A stretch of 64,000 nt of DNA. Source: an uncultured Caldilineaceae bacterium. Its GTDB lineage: Bacteria; Chloroflexota; Anaerolineae; Caldilineales; Caldilineaceae. Below are positions 16,741-25,073 of the stretch, in pieces. The stretch is taken from NCBI GenBank assembly GCA_951813625.1, contig CATOTS010000022.1, positions 1-64,000 of the forward strand, read 5' to 3'. Every line of letters begins with the position of its first letter. Position 1 is the first letter of the stretch. A program made the position numbers and the translations under genes. A model generated the notes under the pieces. It was given only the letters and a program-made list of their open reading frames with translations. It did no database searches and was not told the DNA's origin.

Positions 16741-17952
16741 CTAGTTGCCGGCCGCTTGCCGTACCGTTTTCGCCGCCGCGTCCAGCACGTCTCCCAGCCT
16801 TTCCCCCGCCACACCACCGCCTTGCGCGAAATCCGGCCGCCCGCCGCCTCCGCCGCCGAACTCCCGCAAGGTGTCCCGCAAAAGATTGCCGGTGTGCAGC
16901 GTAAGATCCTGTGAACGGGCAAAAACAACCGTCCCCTTGCCCCCTCGCGTGCAGCCAAGCAACGCCACAACACCCGGCCCGGCCACGAGCGCGCCCGCCA
17001 GCCTCTGTACGGCCGCGGGCTCACTGTCCGCCACCTCCCGCGCCACCAGCCGCAAACCGCCCGCAGTCTCTGTCTCCGCCAGCAGCTCACGCGCCTGGTA
17101 CTCGACAAGCTCTTCCCGTAGCGCTTTCAGCTCCCGCTCCGCGGTCCGAAGCGCCTCCTGCTGTTTCGACACCAGCTCCGGCACGTCATCCACGCCGCTG
17201 TCCAGCAAGCCAGCCGTCTCCGCCAGCAGCACGCGGCGCTGCGCCCCATCTGCCAGCGCCCTCTCCCCGCACACAAAGTGCACGCGGCTCCTTCCCCTGT
17301 GCTTCTCGATCCGCAGCAGCGAGATCAGCCCGATCTCCCCCGTCCGCCGCACGTGCGTGCCGCCGCACGCCGACCAGTCGAACTTGTCGATCTCAACAAT
17401 GCGCGTCGCGCCCTCCACCACCGGCGCGCGCCGCAGCGGTACCTTCTCCCGCTCCTCTTCATCGACCCAGTAAGCGCGGATCGGCCGGTTCTGCCACACT
17501 ACTTCGTTGGCCGCCTTCTCAACATTCGCCAGCTGCGCCGTCGAAAGCGGAGAGCCCTCCAGGTCCACCGTGTTGAGCGCATCGCCAAAATGCACGCTCA
17601 CAGTCTCCAATTCCAGTTGGCGGAAGCAGACCTGCGACAGCAGATGCTGGCCCGAATGCTGTTGCATGTGATCATAGCGCCGACGCCAGTCGATCTCCCC
17701 GCTTACTCTCCCGGTCTCCTCCGGCAACGGCTCCGCCAGCAGATGCAGCACCGCGCCATTCGCCGCAACCTGCACGTCGACCACATCCTTGCCGTTCAGA
17801 AGGCCCATGTCATGGGGCTGCCCGCCGGAGGTAGGATAAAAGGCCGAACGGTCCAACCGCACCGCCGGCCGACCCTGGTGTGTGAGCTTCTCGGCCACCT
17901 TCGCGCCGAATCTGATCAGGTACGCATCATCGTAGTAGAGACGTTCGGTCAT
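16741..17952 (-). CDS. AlaX-L-type alanyl-tRNA editing protein
   Basis: 403 residues from the ATG at 17952. It is a free-standing trans-editing factor that hydrolyses Ser-tRNA(Ala) or Gly-tRNA(Ala). The zinc/active-site motifs are complete: H99-x3-H103 (QQHSGQH) and C196-x3-H200 (SACGGTH). The N-terminal AlaRS-like segment has YPTSGGQP (39-46). The C-terminal DHHA1 domain ends with a glycine run and RPDFAQGG, as in AlaRS, so this is the long form. It follows recF by 44 bases in the same direction. Confidence 0.9.
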   Translation of the reverse strand: MTERLYYDDAYLIRFGAKVAEKLTHQGRPAVRLDRSAFYPTSGGQPHDMGLLNGKDVVDVQVAANGAVLHLLAEPLPEETGRVSGEIDWRRRYDHMQQHSGQHLLSQVCFRQLELETVSVHFGDALNTVDLEGSPLSTAQLANVEKAANEVVWQNRPIRAYWVDEEEREKVPLRRAPVVEGATRIVEIDKFDWSACGGTHVRRTGEIGLISLLRIEKHRGRSRVHFVCGERALADGAQRRVLLAETAGLLDSGVDDVPELVSKQQEALRTAERELKALREELVEYQARELLAETETAGGLRLVAREVADSEPAAVQRLAGALVAGPGVVALLGCTRGGKGTVVFARSQDLTLHTGNLLRDTLREFGGGGGGRPDFAQGGGVAGERLGDVLDAAAKTVRQAAGN

Positions 17953-17996
17953 GTTGTCAGTAGTCAGAAAGTGAGGAATAAGTTGACTGTGGCATC

Positions 17997-19247
17997 TCAC
18001 GCCACAGGCCGCGGACCGCCTTCCGCCGCTGTCGCTACGCCGGCCTCGATCTGAAGCCGCTGCGCCCCTTGCTGGAATTCCGCCGAAAACTGTCCCCAGT
18101 CGGTCGTCGTCACGATTCCCTGGCGCACATCCGTCAGCGCGTCGAGTAGCGCCGCGCGCCGTTGAGCGTCCAATTCACTCATCACGTCGTCCAGCAGCAG
18201 GATCGGCTTCTCTCCGGTCGCTTCCGCCATCGCCTGCAACTCTGCCAGTTTCAGCGCCAGCGCACCGGTACGCTGCTGCCCGCGGCTGCCGTACGTGCGT
18301 AGATTCCAGCCGTTGACCGTAAAGACCAGCTCATCGCGGTGCGGCCCGTAGAGCGAGCTGCCCGCCTTCAACTCCACGCCCCGGCGGACCTCCAGCCGCT
18401 CTCGGAAGCGCTGACCGATTATCTCCGCGTCAGCCTCCGTTAGCGTCAACTCTTCAGCCCGCACCTCCTCGCTCTCGCGCAGCCGCAGATAGTCGCCGTC
18501 CGAGTAAAGACCGGTATTGAAGCTGGGCAGATAGAGCAGGCCCAGGGCCTCCTGCTGCTGCGTCAGCTCCGCATGAACGCTGCCGGCGATAGGCGCCAGG
18601 TCGGCCAGAAAACGGTGGCGGCGGGTGAGAACTCGCGTCCCGTGCTCGACCAGCTGTTCATCCCAGAAGCTGAGCCGCGCCGCCACCGACGGACTGTCGA
18701 CCTGCCCCTGTTCCTGCAGCTGCCTGAGCAGGCTATTCCGCTGCGTGACGACCTTCTGGTAGCGAGAGAGGGCCTGGCAGTAGACGCGGTCGATCTGACA
18801 GAGGGCAACGTCAATGTAACGCCGGCGTTCACTGGGACTGCCTGAGATGAGCGTAAGATCCTCCGGCAGAAAGAGTACTGCACGCAGATGCCCAATCAGG
18901 TCCATGCTGCGCCGCGGCGCCCCGTTTACCCGCGCCTGTTTCGTGAAGTTCAACCTATCGTTCCGCCGCGTGAACAGTATCTCCAGCGTCGTCGACTGTT
19001 CCGTCCGCATCACTTCGCCGCGAATGCGTCCGTAAGGGATCGGCTCGTCCGCAGCAGCCCTGTTTACGACCTCCCGCTCCGTCCGAGCATGACGCGACTT
19101 GCTCGTCGCCAGATAATAGACGGCCTCAAGCAGATTGGTCTTGCCCTGGCCGTTGCGCCCTTGCACAAGTGTAACCGGCGCGTCGAAAGAGAGGTCCAAC
19201 TTCCCGTAGTTGCGGAAGTTTTCCAGTTGCAGGCGGGAAAGGAACAT
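17997..19247 (-). CDS. recF: DNA replication and repair protein RecF
   Basis: 416 residues, slightly longer than the usual 360-380. The N-terminal SMC-like ATPase has Walker A GRNGQGKT (30-37) preceded by the typical LENFRNYGKLDL. The C-terminal part has the signature region (YGSRGQQRTGALALKLAEL) and Walker B with D-loop (PILLLDDVMSELD). RecF binds gapped DNA and helps RecOR load RecA. It is not next to dnaA/dnaN/gyrB here, so this region is not the origin. The M16 peptidase gene lies 30 bases upstream. Confidence 0.95.
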   Translation of the reverse strand: MFLSRLQLENFRNYGKLDLSFDAPVTLVQGRNGQGKTNLLEAVYYLATSKSRHARTEREVVNRAAADEPIPYGRIRGEVMRTEQSTTLEILFTRRNDRLNFTKQARVNGAPRRSMDLIGHLRAVLFLPEDLTLISGSPSERRRYIDVALCQIDRVYCQALSRYQKVVTQRNSLLRQLQEQGQVDSPSVAARLSFWDEQLVEHGTRVLTRRHRFLADLAPIAGSVHAELTQQQEALGLLYLPSFNTGLYSDGDYLRLRESEEVRAEELTLTEADAEIIGQRFRERLEVRRGVELKAGSSLYGPHRDELVFTVNGWNLRTYGSRGQQRTGALALKLAELQAMAEATGEKPILLLDDVMSELDAQRRAALLDALTDVRQGIVTTTDWGQFSAEFQQGAQRLQIEAGVATAAEGGPRPVA

Positions 19248-19277
19248 CGGTCGGTGTTCGGAAGAAGCCGACGGCCA

Positions 19278-20579
19278 TTACTCGGGCAGATACCAGCCGG
19301 CGGTCTGTTTGTCGCGGCTGAACCACGTCTGGGCAACGCGCTGCACTTCTTCGGCGGTGACAGCTTCAAGGTTGATAAGCCAGGCATCGAACCAGTCGCT
19401 GTCCGCGATCATTTCGCTGAAGCCCAACCAGTAGGCCTGGTTCGTAACGCTCTCGCTGCTGTAGGCAAACTGGGCCTTCGTCTGTTTGATCGCCTTTTCC
19501 AGTTCTTCCGCCGCGACCGGTTCCTCCTGCACACGTTCAATCTCGGCCCAGATCGCGTCCTCCACCTGCTGGTGCGTGATCCCCTGCGCCAGCGTGGCAT
19601 GGAAGCCGAACAAATAGGGATCGATCGTCGGCATAAAGGAAGAGGTGACGCCTACCGCCAGCTCCTTATCAACCAGCGCACGGTAGAGCCGGTTGCTGCG
19701 ATTCGATGAGCTGCCGCCGAACAGCCCCATTCCCTTAGCGCCGCTGAGAATACTGTCCAGCACTGTAAGCGGAAAGAAGTCGGCGTGTTGTGCGGCCGGC
19801 GCATGGAATGCCAGGCCGAAATAGGATGTCTGGTCCGCGCCCCGTAGCACGATGCGCCGTTCGGCCCTCTGCTCCGGCTCCTGCATGTGCATCTCCGGCA
19901 TGATCGGCCCGGACGCGATGCCGCCGAAAAACTGGTCGATACGCGCGGCCATCCGTTCGCCGTCGAAATCACCAACCGCCACGGCCACGGCATTTTTCGG
20001 CGTGTAATAGGTGCGGTAATGCTCGTAGAGTTCATCGCGGCCCATCGTCAGCAAATCATGCTTCCAGCCGATGACCGGATGTCGGTAAGGGTGGGTCTGA
20101 AATGCCGCAGCCTGCATCTCCGTATTCAGCAGCCAGCGGTAACTGTTCTCGCTGCCCTCCCGCTCGCTGATGATAACCGTACGTTCCGATTCGGTCTCGT
20201 CGACATCAAAGATTGCATTCGCCATCCGGTCGCTTTCCACGTCCAGCGCCAGCTCGATGCGCTCCGCCGGAAAGGTCTCGAAATAGGTTGTCCAGTCCTG
20301 CCAGGTCATGCCGTTGAAAGCCCCGCCGGCGCGCGCCACCGCCTTGTCGAAAGCGCCCTGCGGGTACCTTTCAGTCCCTTTGAACAGCATGTGCTCCACC
20401 CAATGGCTGATGCCGGTTGTGCCGGGCGTTTCATTGCGGCTCCCAACCCGATAGAAAATCCAGAAACTTGCGACCGGCGCCAAGTGGCTCTCTTTGAGAA
20501 TGAGTTGCATCCCGTTGTCGAGACTTCTCTTGTCCACCCTGCCGCCGTTCTGCGCGCGTGCTGTGCTGTCAGCTTCCAT
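19278..20579 (-). CDS. M16 family zinc peptidase (pitrilysin/insulinase-like)
   Basis: 433 residues with the inverted zinc motif H59-x2-E62-H63 ([11 protein letters not shown]) and the downstream Glu in the [10 protein letters not shown] segment (about residue 135-140). It is therefore the active subunit type, not the inactive partner. Two M16 half-domains fill the length, with an SxxxxGLF-type loop ([10 protein letters not shown]). No signal peptide is apparent, so the location is probably cytosolic. No inactive partner gene is adjacent, so it may act as a homodimer. AAGGGGAG precedes the start. Confidence 0.9.
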   Translation of the reverse strand: MEADSTARAQNGGRVDKRSLDNGMQLILKESHLAPVASFWIFYRVGSRNETPGTTGISHWVEHMLFKGTERYPQGAFDKAVARAGGAFNGMTWQDWTTYFETFPAERIELALDVESDRMANAIFDVDETESERTVIISEREGSENSYRWLLNTEMQAAAFQTHPYRHPVIGWKHDLLTMGRDELYEHYRTYYTPKNAVAVAVGDFDGERMAARIDQFFGGIASGPIMPEMHMQEPEQRAERRIVLRGADQTSYFGLAFHAPAAQHADFFPLTVLDSILSGAKGMGLFGGSSSNRSNRLYRALVDKELAVGVTSSFMPTIDPYLFGFHATLAQGITHQQVEDAIWAEIERVQEEPVAAEELEKAIKQTKAQFAYSSESVTNQAYWLGFSEMIADSDWFDAWLINLEAVTAEEVQRVAQTWFSRDKQTAGWYLPE

Positions 20580-20636
20580 CAGTTCCGGCTCCCCTTGTTG
20601 TATGCTGTTTTGCGATGACGATTGGCCTGCTAAATG

Positions 20637-21659
20637 TCATTCTGCCGCGACCGCTTCGCTCTGCACTGCCTGGTTCGCCTGTTCCTGCGCCTTTGTGAAA
20701 TCATTCCAGCGCAGTTGCTGGCGCCAGAAGTAGTACGCGCCCAGCAGAGTCACCGGCGCCCACAGCGCTGCATGCAGCGTAAGCGTATAGCCGGCCGCCA
20801 GCTGGGCGTCGATCCCGAACGAGACGAGCGTTTCGATTGCGGGCGTATCGAAGGTGCCGATGTAACCGGGCGCAGACGGCAACATCGTCACCAGGTTGAC
20901 GATGCCATTGGTCAGCATCAGCGCCAAGAATCTGATGCTGAAGGAAAAGGCCTGCATCACAAACCAGTATTTGACCGTCTCCAACAGCCAAACAACGATA
21001 CTTGTGGCGAAAATCATGAGCAGATCGCGACCGCTGCGCAAACTGCCCAGCCCCTCCATAAACCGCTTGTAAAGTTCATCCGTACGGACACGAATCCGAG
21101 GCGGCAGCAGATGCGCCGCAAGCCAGCCATAGAGTTTATCGAACCGTCGTGGACGGACCGTGATCCAGATGAAACCGGCCGTAACGAGCAAGAGCAGGAT
21201 GGTGGCGATAACCACTATCTGCCGAAGGGCTGACGGAATCGGCGCAAACGGCAGCGCCAAAAAGACGAACAGCAGAAGCACCAACCCGTCGAAGACGCGT
21301 TCGACAATCACAGTGGCCAGACAGGAACTGATGGAGATCCCTTCACGCTGCCGCAGGACGTAGGCGCGTATCACCTCTCCGGCGCGAAATGGGTAAACGT
21401 TGTTGCCGAAATAGCCGATGCACACGACCGGGAAAAGCTTGACCAAATCGACCCGCTTCAGGTGGCGCAGCATATAGTGCCAGCGCCAGGTACGCGCCCA
21501 CAGCCCCACCATGTAGACCGCCACCCCGGGAACGATCCACCAGTAATTGGCCTGCCCCATCGTCCGCCAGACCTCCGACAGACGAAGGCCGGGTACGACC
21601 AGGTAGAGAAAGAATAGGCTGACCAGGACTCCGATCAGCAGTTGCACTGAGCGTCTCAT
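20637..21659 (-). CDS. Lysylphosphatidylglycerol synthase TM-region family protein (UPF0104/AglD-like)
   Basis: 340 residues from the ATG at 21659, chosen for its AAGAGGAA ribosome site. Eight or nine membrane helices are visible. The stretch FPVVCIGYFGNNVYPFRAGE followed by VIRAYVLRQREGIS is the hallmark of the UPF0104/LPG_synthase_TM family. A second conserved block is MLPSAPGYIGTFDTPAIETL. These membrane proteins are thought to move or modify lipids, or to act as flippases in glycolipid pathways. No fused aminoacyl-transfer domain is present. The exact substrate is unknown. Confidence 0.85.
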   Translation of the reverse strand: MRRSVQLLIGVLVSLFFLYLVVPGLRLSEVWRTMGQANYWWIVPGVAVYMVGLWARTWRWHYMLRHLKRVDLVKLFPVVCIGYFGNNVYPFRAGEVIRAYVLRQREGISISSCLATVIVERVFDGLVLLLFVFLALPFAPIPSALRQIVVIATILLLLVTAGFIWITVRPRRFDKLYGWLAAHLLPPRIRVRTDELYKRFMEGLGSLRSGRDLLMIFATSIVVWLLETVKYWFVMQAFSFSIRFLALMLTNGIVNLVTMLPSAPGYIGTFDTPAIETLVSFGIDAQLAAGYTLTLHAALWAPVTLLGAYYFWRQQLRWNDFTKAQEQANQAVQSEAVAAE

Positions 21660-21849
21660 CCGTTCCTCTTGCCGCTTTCCCTTCAGCCTGACAATCGGAA
21701 ACAACGGCGGTGGACAATCGAACCCGCCGGCAATCCTTCAATTATTCCACATGTTTCAGGAGCGCTGAAACCGGCAAGCGCACAACAGTCCGGCCAGGTT
21801 TCTCAAAGCGGTTTCATAGGCGCGTGGCCTATACCGCTCAAGTTCAGCC

Positions 21850-21880
21850 AAAAAAAATGCCAGGCCAAAAGGCCTGGCAT
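21850..21880 (-). terminator. Rho-independent terminator of the SWIM gene
   Basis: On the minus strand a perfect 10-bp stem (ATGCCAGGCC / GGCCTGGCAT, 21857-21866 with 21871-21880) with a TTTT loop is followed by eight T residues (21850-21857). It stands 37 bases after the SWIM gene stop. Confidence 0.9.
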
Positions 21881-21916
21881 TCAGAGTTATGGCTAACTGG
21901 ACCGGCAACGCCTGGG

Positions 21917-22168
21917 CTACCCGGGAATGGGGAGCATCGCAGGCTGTACTGCCTGACCGAGAATCTCTTCCATCGCCATTACGTGGGCGCAGATGCTTCT
22001 GCGCTGAAACTCTTCGCAATCACAATCCCAGTCCCCCTGATCATAGGAGACGCGGTGATCTGAGTTCTCGCCGTGAATCTTCACCTGCAGGCTGTTGACC
22101 CACAGACGTTCATCTCGTTCGGCTGCGTACTGGCGGGCTTTGATGATACGGCTGGCAATTGCGTCCAT
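21917..22168 (-). CDS. Small SWIM zinc-finger protein
   Basis: 83 residues, starting at the ATG at 22168 behind GAAAGGAAAG. The C-terminal half carries C49-x-C51 and C60-x-H62 (CDCEEFQRRSICAH), the CxCx(n)CxH pattern of the SWIM zinc finger, used for nucleic-acid or protein binding. The N-terminal half is basic and helical. No other domain fits in this length, so it may be a stand-alone adaptor. It has its own terminator and an unusually long structured leader behind a strong promoter, so it is an independent and probably regulated unit. Confidence 0.8.
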   Translation of the reverse strand: MDAIASRIIKARQYAAERDERLWVNSLQVKIHGENSDHRVSYDQGDWDCDCEEFQRRSICAHVMAMEEILGQAVQPAMLPIPG

Positions 22169-22475
22169 TCTGCTTTCCTTTCTGTGGAATGGTAAGCACT
22201 GATGAAACGAAATGGTACAGCCACTGGTTCCCGGCTGATGCGCCTACGCCAATCAACAACACCTGGGCTTAGCACGCGCCCAGGTGTCTACAGCTCTAGC
22301 CGTCTTGAAAACCAGATTATGATTCCGGCTACAACGACTTATTCGAACGGCGTTCACGCTCAACCTTGAGAGTCAACTGTTGTCTATCAGATACTACCAT
22401 GAATCCACCCGGCGAACGGCTCACCTACCGGTATTGCGTCTTCTTCTCGGAGCCGTTCGCGACTGGGGGGTAGCT
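22169..22475 (-). ncRNA. Long structured leader or independent small RNA upstream of the SWIM gene
   Basis: A strong minus-strand promoter predicts a transcript from about 22475, leaving roughly 300 bases before the SWIM start codon. That stretch holds several perfect stems: GCGAACGGCT/AGCCGTTCGC (22412-22421 with 22451-22460), ACACCTGGGC/GCCCAGGTGT (22259-22268 with 22278-22287), a 6-bp TAGCCG/CGGCTA stem, and a short CTCAA/TTGAG hairpin. No open frame on this strand looks coding. It does not match tmRNA, 6S, RNase P or SRP RNA as far as I can tell. It could be a cis-regulator or a separate RNA. Confidence 0.45.
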
Positions 22476-22481
22476 GAGTTT

Positions 22482-22510
22482 AGTATAGTCTGTTCGTACG
22501 CCACTGTCAA
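22482..22510 (-). promoter_or_regulatory. Strong sigma-70-type promoter
   Basis: On the minus strand TTGACA (22505-22510), a 17-base spacer and TATACT (22482-22487). It drives the structured leader and SWIM gene. Confidence 0.7.
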
Positions 22511-22697
22511 CCGCAGTCACGCGGTTCGCGATCCGCTGCTGGCGGTGCTTCTGGCAAGAAATGTCGCGGTTTTACTCTGGAAACCGCCTACCCGCAGGCC
22601 TCGAAACAGTTCATTTGGACACGACAATGGTCATGGGCAGAATTCATACGATTTGTCTACGATTTCCGATTCTGCAGCGATCCCCTTCCGTCCAACG

Positions 22698-23084
22698 CTA
22701 TTCGACGAAGATCTCCACCAGCTCGTCCTCATCGTGCACCTCCAGGATTTTTCCTTGAAGGCCCGTGCGCAACGCGCTGCGAATCTCCTCTACGTCCAGT
22801 TCAGCCACGTCGGGTACGAACCGTGCGCCCACGGCCAGCCCCATGTTGACCAGCCCCAGGGGGATCGTCATGTTGACGCGGGTCTTGCCGCTCCTCGTAT
22901 CGGAAACACGCAGACGCAGCCAGCGCCCCTCCTCCCCCGCTTGCGCGCCGGCCTTTCTGTCCCGTCGCCGGGCCTGTCTGTCGCTCTTTTCCAACGCCGC
23001 CAGCAGGCGCGCGCCTTCATCCGCGCTGATCTTTCCTTCTTCGATCAGTTTCAATACCCTCATCCGTTCTTCGGCCGTAGGCAA
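22698..23084 (-). CDS. Small protein with N-terminal SHOCT/YvlB-LiaX-type helical hairpin
   Basis: 128 residues. The start is a TTG at 23084 with AGGAGA upstream; the in-frame ATG at 23063 would clip seven residues. Residues 4-31 (AEERMRVLKLIEEGKISADE, then ARLLAAL) are the short helical hairpin found in YvlB/LiaX-like envelope-stress proteins. The centre is strongly basic (about 34-58). The C-terminal part (VNMTIPLGLVNMGL, then a CC-free alpha/beta segment ending ELVEIFVE) resembles the C-terminal piece of YvlB-like proteins. It is last in a five-gene operon, 69 bases after the ABC permease. Confidence 0.7.
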   Translation of the reverse strand: MPTAEERMRVLKLIEEGKISADEGARLLAALEKSDRQARRRDRKAGAQAGEEGRWLRLRVSDTRSGKTRVNMTIPLGLVNMGLAVGARFVPDVAELDVEEIRSALRTGLQGKILEVHDEDELVEIFVE

Positions 23085-23153
23085 TTTACAGTTCTCCTGA
23101 ACGCTTACGAAAATGAGAGCGCTCGCATGTACGATTTCAAAACTCGACAGCCT

Positions 23154-23942
23154 CTAATACTGTCCCAGCAAGCCCCGCGTGCGCGCCATGCGTTCACTCC
23201 AGAGGAAGACAGTCCAACCCACAAGTAGAAATAGGGCCGATTGTACAGTCAGCCATACCAGGCTGCCGTCCTGCCAGACCGCCGCCAATGGCAGTCCCTC
23301 CAGGACCACCGAGCGCAACACATCGATTCCCTGGGTCGTTGGCAGGCTGCGCGCCGCGTTCTCCAACCAGCCTGGCATCCGCTCAACGGTCAGGAAAGAC
23401 CCGTTCAAAAACAGGAGCATGTTGGATAGCAGGTTGCTCAAGGCGCTTACCTGCTTGAATATGAGAGTCGCCCCGCCCAGAAGGAAGGCAAAGCCGTAAA
23501 GACCGGTGATGGTCAACGCAAAGACCGGGAGTCCCTGCAGTCGAATGGGGATGCGGATACCCAACAATAGCATCAGGATGCCCCCGACGAGCACAACGAT
23601 CGTACTGCTGATAAGCAGCGAAGCCAGCGAACGCCCGGCCAGCAGCATACCCGACGGCAGCGGACTCATGTACATCTGCTCGAGAGTGCCCGTTTGCGTC
23701 TCTTCACGGATGCCTTGGCTCATATCCGAAATCGCGAACACGGCGTAAAACCAGGTCAGATAACCCAGCAGAGCCGGCGCCATCTGCTCAGGCGCGGGGC
23801 TACCGCCGGATACAAAAAAGCTGATGCCGATGAAGAGAAATCCGATCATGAACGTTTCCAGCAGAAAGTTGAAACGATAGGACCAGACGACGATGACTCT
23901 TTTGTAACATTCGTTCAGCAGCACAGTTCCTGCCAATACCAT
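23154..23942 (-). CDS. ABC-2 type permease of the envelope operon
   Basis: 262 residues with six membrane helices, the compact ABC-2 permease (PF01061-like) layout without a large external domain. A segment typical of the family (EETQTGTLEQMYMSPLP) follows helix 2. It starts five bases after the stop of the ATPase gene, so the two are coupled. It probably forms a homodimeric exporter with the 23947-24984 ATPase. The setting with LiaX/YvlB-like proteins suggests a role in envelope stress or resistance to membrane-active agents. Confidence 0.88.
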   Translation of the reverse strand: MVLAGTVLLNECYKRVIVVWSYRFNFLLETFMIGFLFIGISFFVSGGSPAPEQMAPALLGYLTWFYAVFAISDMSQGIREETQTGTLEQMYMSPLPSGMLLAGRSLASLLISSTIVVLVGGILMLLLGIRIPIRLQGLPVFALTITGLYGFAFLLGGATLIFKQVSALSNLLSNMLLFLNGSFLTVERMPGWLENAARSLPTTQGIDVLRSVVLEGLPLAAVWQDGSLVWLTVQSALFLLVGWTVFLWSERMARTRGLLGQY

Positions 23943-23946
23943 TGCC

Positions 23947-24984
23947 TTACCTTGTGGTTTCGCTTACGGCGCGCGCCTGGCCCGCTTGTGGCTCTTTAGC
24001 GTCGGCCGGCGGCTGCTCGGCCCGCCCCACCAGCTCGATGAATACCTCCTCCAGGTTCGGTTCAGCCGGGGAAACGCTGATCAGATCCAGGCCCGCCAGC
24101 CGCGCCCGTTCAACTAGGTCAAAGACTGAATCCTCAGGCCCAACCTCTCCGGACAGGACCGTGTGACCGTTCTCCTGGCATGCAGCGAAGCCGGGGAAGG
24201 CCTCGATCTTCTCCGCAGCAATGATCCCGCGCAGCCGCAATTGGTAGAACTCCCGCCGGAACAGGTCGAGCAACTCTCCGGTGGGACGGTGCGTCAGCAA
24301 CCGCCCCCGGCTCATGATCGCAACGCGGTCGCACAGACTCTCAGCCATGTCCAGCTGATGCGTCGTCAGCACCACGGTCTTGCCCCGCTCCTTCGCCAGC
24401 CGGGTTACCCACTCCTGCACGGTGCGCGATGCCTGCACATCCAACCCCAGCGTCGGCTCGTCCAACAGCACGATTGGCGGGTCCGCGATGAGCGCCGCTG
24501 CAATCGCCACCTTTTGCTGCATGCCGCGGCTGTATTCGCCCACAGGATCTTTGCGCCGTTCCCACAAATCCAGTTCGCGTAGCAGTTTCTCTGCCCTGGC
24601 TTTCAGCCATTTGCTGGACGAGACACCCTTGATGCGCCCGAAGTAGAGCAGATTCTGCCACGCGTTCATACGCCAATAAACGTTGCGCGTGCCTTCCAGC
24701 ACCGCGCCGATCTGCTGCATGGCCCGGCCGCGCTGCGTACGCACATCATAGCCGTTGAGGCGAACGGTTCCGGTGGTGGGGATGACCAGCCCGCAAGCCA
24801 TCTTCAGCGTCGTCGTCTTGCCGGCCCCGTTCGAGCCCAAAAAGCCGAATACCTGGCCCGCTTCTACCGCAAGATCGAGCCTGTTTACCGCCGAAATCTC
24901 ATCCCCACTGCGGCGGCGAAAGACCTTGCTCAGCGACTCGATTTCGATGGCTGCAGACCGCCTTCGGTCTTTCGAAGTCGTCAT
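23947..24984 (-). CDS. ABC transporter ATP-binding protein of the envelope operon
   Basis: 345 residues from the ATG at 24984; earlier ATGs at 25029 and 25065 are possible. Walker A is GSNGAGKT (about 50-57), the signature is YSRGMQQK, and Walker B is PPIVLLDEPTLGLD. The C-terminal extension of about 90 residues is typical of DrrA/NatA-type export ATPases. It sits between the large LiaX-like gene and the permease. Confidence 0.92.
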   Translation of the reverse strand: MTTSKDRRRSAAIEIESLSKVFRRRSGDEISAVNRLDLAVEAGQVFGFLGSNGAGKTTTLKMACGLVIPTTGTVRLNGYDVRTQRGRAMQQIGAVLEGTRNVYWRMNAWQNLLYFGRIKGVSSSKWLKARAEKLLRELDLWERRKDPVGEYSRGMQQKVAIAAALIADPPIVLLDEPTLGLDVQASRTVQEWVTRLAKERGKTVVLTTHQLDMAESLCDRVAIMSRGRLLTHRPTGELLDLFRREFYQLRLRGIIAAEKIEAFPGFAACQENGHTVLSGEVGPEDSVFDLVERARLAGLDLISVSPAEPNLEEVFIELVGRAEQPPADAKEPQAGQARAVSETTR

Positions 24985-25073
24985 TCTGCTTTCCAATTTG
25001 GGCGCACCCTGGCGCCAGTCACTCTTCATGGCCGCTTCTGTCCACGAACGGTCGTAGCAGTTCAAGCGGCGTC

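Noticed and set aside
22259-22360. tRNA-Ser-like string GTCTTGAAAACCAG and a TTCGAAC near it
   Set aside because: No acceptor stem, no paired T arm and no D arm could be formed around it, so it is not a tRNA gene.
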